Shown here piece after piece: positions 32,454-33,930 of a stretch of 33,930 nt of DNA. The stretch is taken from assembly GCA_000934455.1 (NCBI GenBank), contig KN890122.1, positions 24,413 through 58,342 of the forward strand. Reading direction: 5' to 3'. The position numbers and the translations under genes were made by a program. Position 1 is the first letter of the stretch; every line of letters begins with the position of its first letter. Below the pieces are notes generated by a model that saw only the letters and a list, made by a program, of their open reading frames with translations, made no database searches and was not told where the DNA came from. Source of the DNA: Apostichopus parvimensis. Lineage: Eukaryota; Echinodermata; Holothuroidea; Aspidochirotida; Stichopodidae.

Positions 32454-33754
32454 TTAATAGTAAAAGACAAAAAAATTATTCATCCAAAATAAAGGGTTTT
32501 GTTTAGATGCAACTTGCAAGACCTGGGAAGTGCCATTTCCGGCGATCTATAGGTACCCTTTTTCAAAAATTTCTACAATCCACGCAAACCGATGGTGGCG
32601 CCCTGCTTAGATAGTAACAAAATCAGGAATTGGCCACCCCAACCAAAAATCCTAGCTACTGTACGCCATAGCTGGGGGTTAACTCCCCCAACCTTTGCTT
32701 CCTAAAGTCGTACAGGGGTAGGAGGGGGGCCTTCTCATGTTTTTTTGAAATATAGATGCTCTGAGATGTACTTGATCTGCAGGCAAGGCCGGATCCTTGA
32801 TTTTATCAAAGGGTGGGGGGGGGGCCAAATATCATCTTGTGATCGCCGTCCTGGGAAGAGGTCTGAGGGAAGGGGTATAACCCTCACCAAATTTTGAATA
32901 ATTAACTCCCCACAACCGCTGCTTCCTACCCGGGATACCAGGGGTAGTGGTGCTTGGTAGAGATGGGGGTGGGGAGAATCCCTGATCTGAGAGAATTTGA
33001 CTGGTAAAACAGGTTTATACCCACTTAACCGTAATACTATACAAACAAATCTCTAAGAAAACGTAGGCCTATATAAAGTGCGCAAAAAAAATTTACGGCT
33101 CAAATGTGATATGAGGGGTATCTGGAACTCTAAAATCATGCTCCAAATCTGTTTTGATCAAAACAAATCTACAGAAACTAAGTGAAACATTAAACAAAAT
33201 TCAGGATTCACGTTAGTGTGAAGGATTGGACGACTCTCGCGTAGGTCTAGGATATCACCTTAGCCTAGACTAGGCCTTCTACTACTGATCCCTAAATCAA
33301 TGTACTTTCCAGCTACCTGCATCAAACTCTCCCTCCCCCCCACCCACCCAAAAAATCACATTTTGTGGCATTCTTAATTCTACTTTACATGGACATACAT
33401 TTCTTTTACTTCACATTGTACGCTGCAAGTACAAGCCTATATAGACTTATCAGTGGCTACTGTATGTGAGTATGTGACATAGTCGGCATAGTCACAGGGG
33501 CATGTTCCCACTCCTCCAGTGGCCCTCATAAAACTTAATGGAGTGCACATTTTTAAATATTGAAGCCAATTCATTCCAAATTCAATTTAAATCAAATATA
33601 ACACAATGTAGTTCTTTTAAAATGTTTAATGACGAAGACATTTCTTGAAGTGGGAAGGAGACACTGCTTTCCCCATCCAGTAATTGCACTGTATCCTCTT
33701 GATATTGATCCAATTGAATGTATTACATTTCTGCTTATTATCTGTTTGGCTTCG
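32454..33754. other. Non-coding DNA with poly-purine/pyrimidine patches
   Basis: No gene is recognised. Two related segments (about 32670-32730 and 32898-32950) share TTAACTCCCC..AACC..TGCTTCCTA and a GGGGTAG end, so they are diverged copies of one repeat. A G-run lies near 32814-32823. A C-rich stretch lies near 33331-33350. Confidence 0.5.
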
Positions 33755-33860
33755 GCCAGGCGCGTAGCCAGGATTTGTTCATGGGGGGTGTTTTGCTGGA
33801 GACTGACATGGGGGAGGGGTCTAAGGGGAGGGAGTGTCCCCCTCCCCTTTGGCAAAAAAA
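33755..33860. repeat. Interspersed repeat fragment (GCGTAGCCAGGATTTG)
   Basis: The stretch has CAGGCGCGTAGCCAGGATTT, then TTCATGGGGGGTG, and paired GGGGAGGG / CCCCCTCCCC runs. I recall this GCGTAGCCAGGA signature as a common dispersed repeat in marine invertebrate DNA. That is memory, not a search result. The opposed G- and C-runs could fold into a hairpin. Confidence 0.45.
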
Positions 33861-33930
33861 TTGAATTTTAAGGCCTCTAGATGCAAAATGGTGCAATGTT
33901 TGAGCTCAAATCATGCAAAAGAATATTGAT

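Overview
The window looks like AT-rich nuclear DNA from an animal. Reading frames are split by introns with GT..AG borders, intergenic space is long, homopolymer and microsatellite tracts are frequent, and there are large tandem repeats and a decayed tyrosine-recombinase (DIRS-type) retroelement. Nothing seen suggests bacterial or viral DNA. A marine invertebrate, perhaps an echinoderm such as a sea cucumber or urchin, would fit the DIRS element, the poly-G/poly-C tracts and the tRNA-derived SINE. This is an impression, not a proof.

Layout. (1) 1-8944: non-coding, with G/C homopolymers, one tRNA-derived SINE (6328-6571), a diverged three-copy repeat (7301-7650), and a candidate TATA promoter plus short first exon (about 2016-2155). 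(2) 8945-14725, plus strand: the 3' part of a gene for a single-pass membrane protein. Seven exons join in consistent phase into a 445-residue open reading frame. It has a Ser-rich N-terminal part, a possible SEA-like region with N-glycosylation sites, one transmembrane helix, and a long cytoplasmic tail ending in an SP-rich basic segment. A 40-nt candidate cassette exon, a GATA microsatellite and an 11-copy minisatellite lie before the last exon. (3) 15752-15918, minus strand: the last exon of a SENP8/NEDP1-like Ulp1-family cysteine protease, tail to tail with the first gene. (4) About 16485-18960: a tandem array of 490-605 bp units, four of which carry an identical 15-bp palindrome. (5) About 20800-26250, minus strand: a degraded DIRS-superfamily retrotransposon (gag-like, reverse transcriptase, RNase H, tyrosine recombinase) with many stops and frameshifts. 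(6) 26440-28815: about 13 copies of a ~188-bp satellite monomer. (7) 28830-33930: AT-rich non-coding DNA with a pair of duplicated blocks, short inverted repeats and a piece of a common interspersed repeat.

The two genes show no evident functional link. The protease would cleave NEDD8 from its conjugates. The membrane protein is not recognised. Upstream protease exons were not found between 15919 and 33930, so either the repeat-filled region is intronic to it or the exon is a fragment. The observations most worth a second look are the frame-changing cassette exon, two diverged copies of a paired CRE module in an intron, and the palindrome kept intact in an otherwise drifting tandem array.
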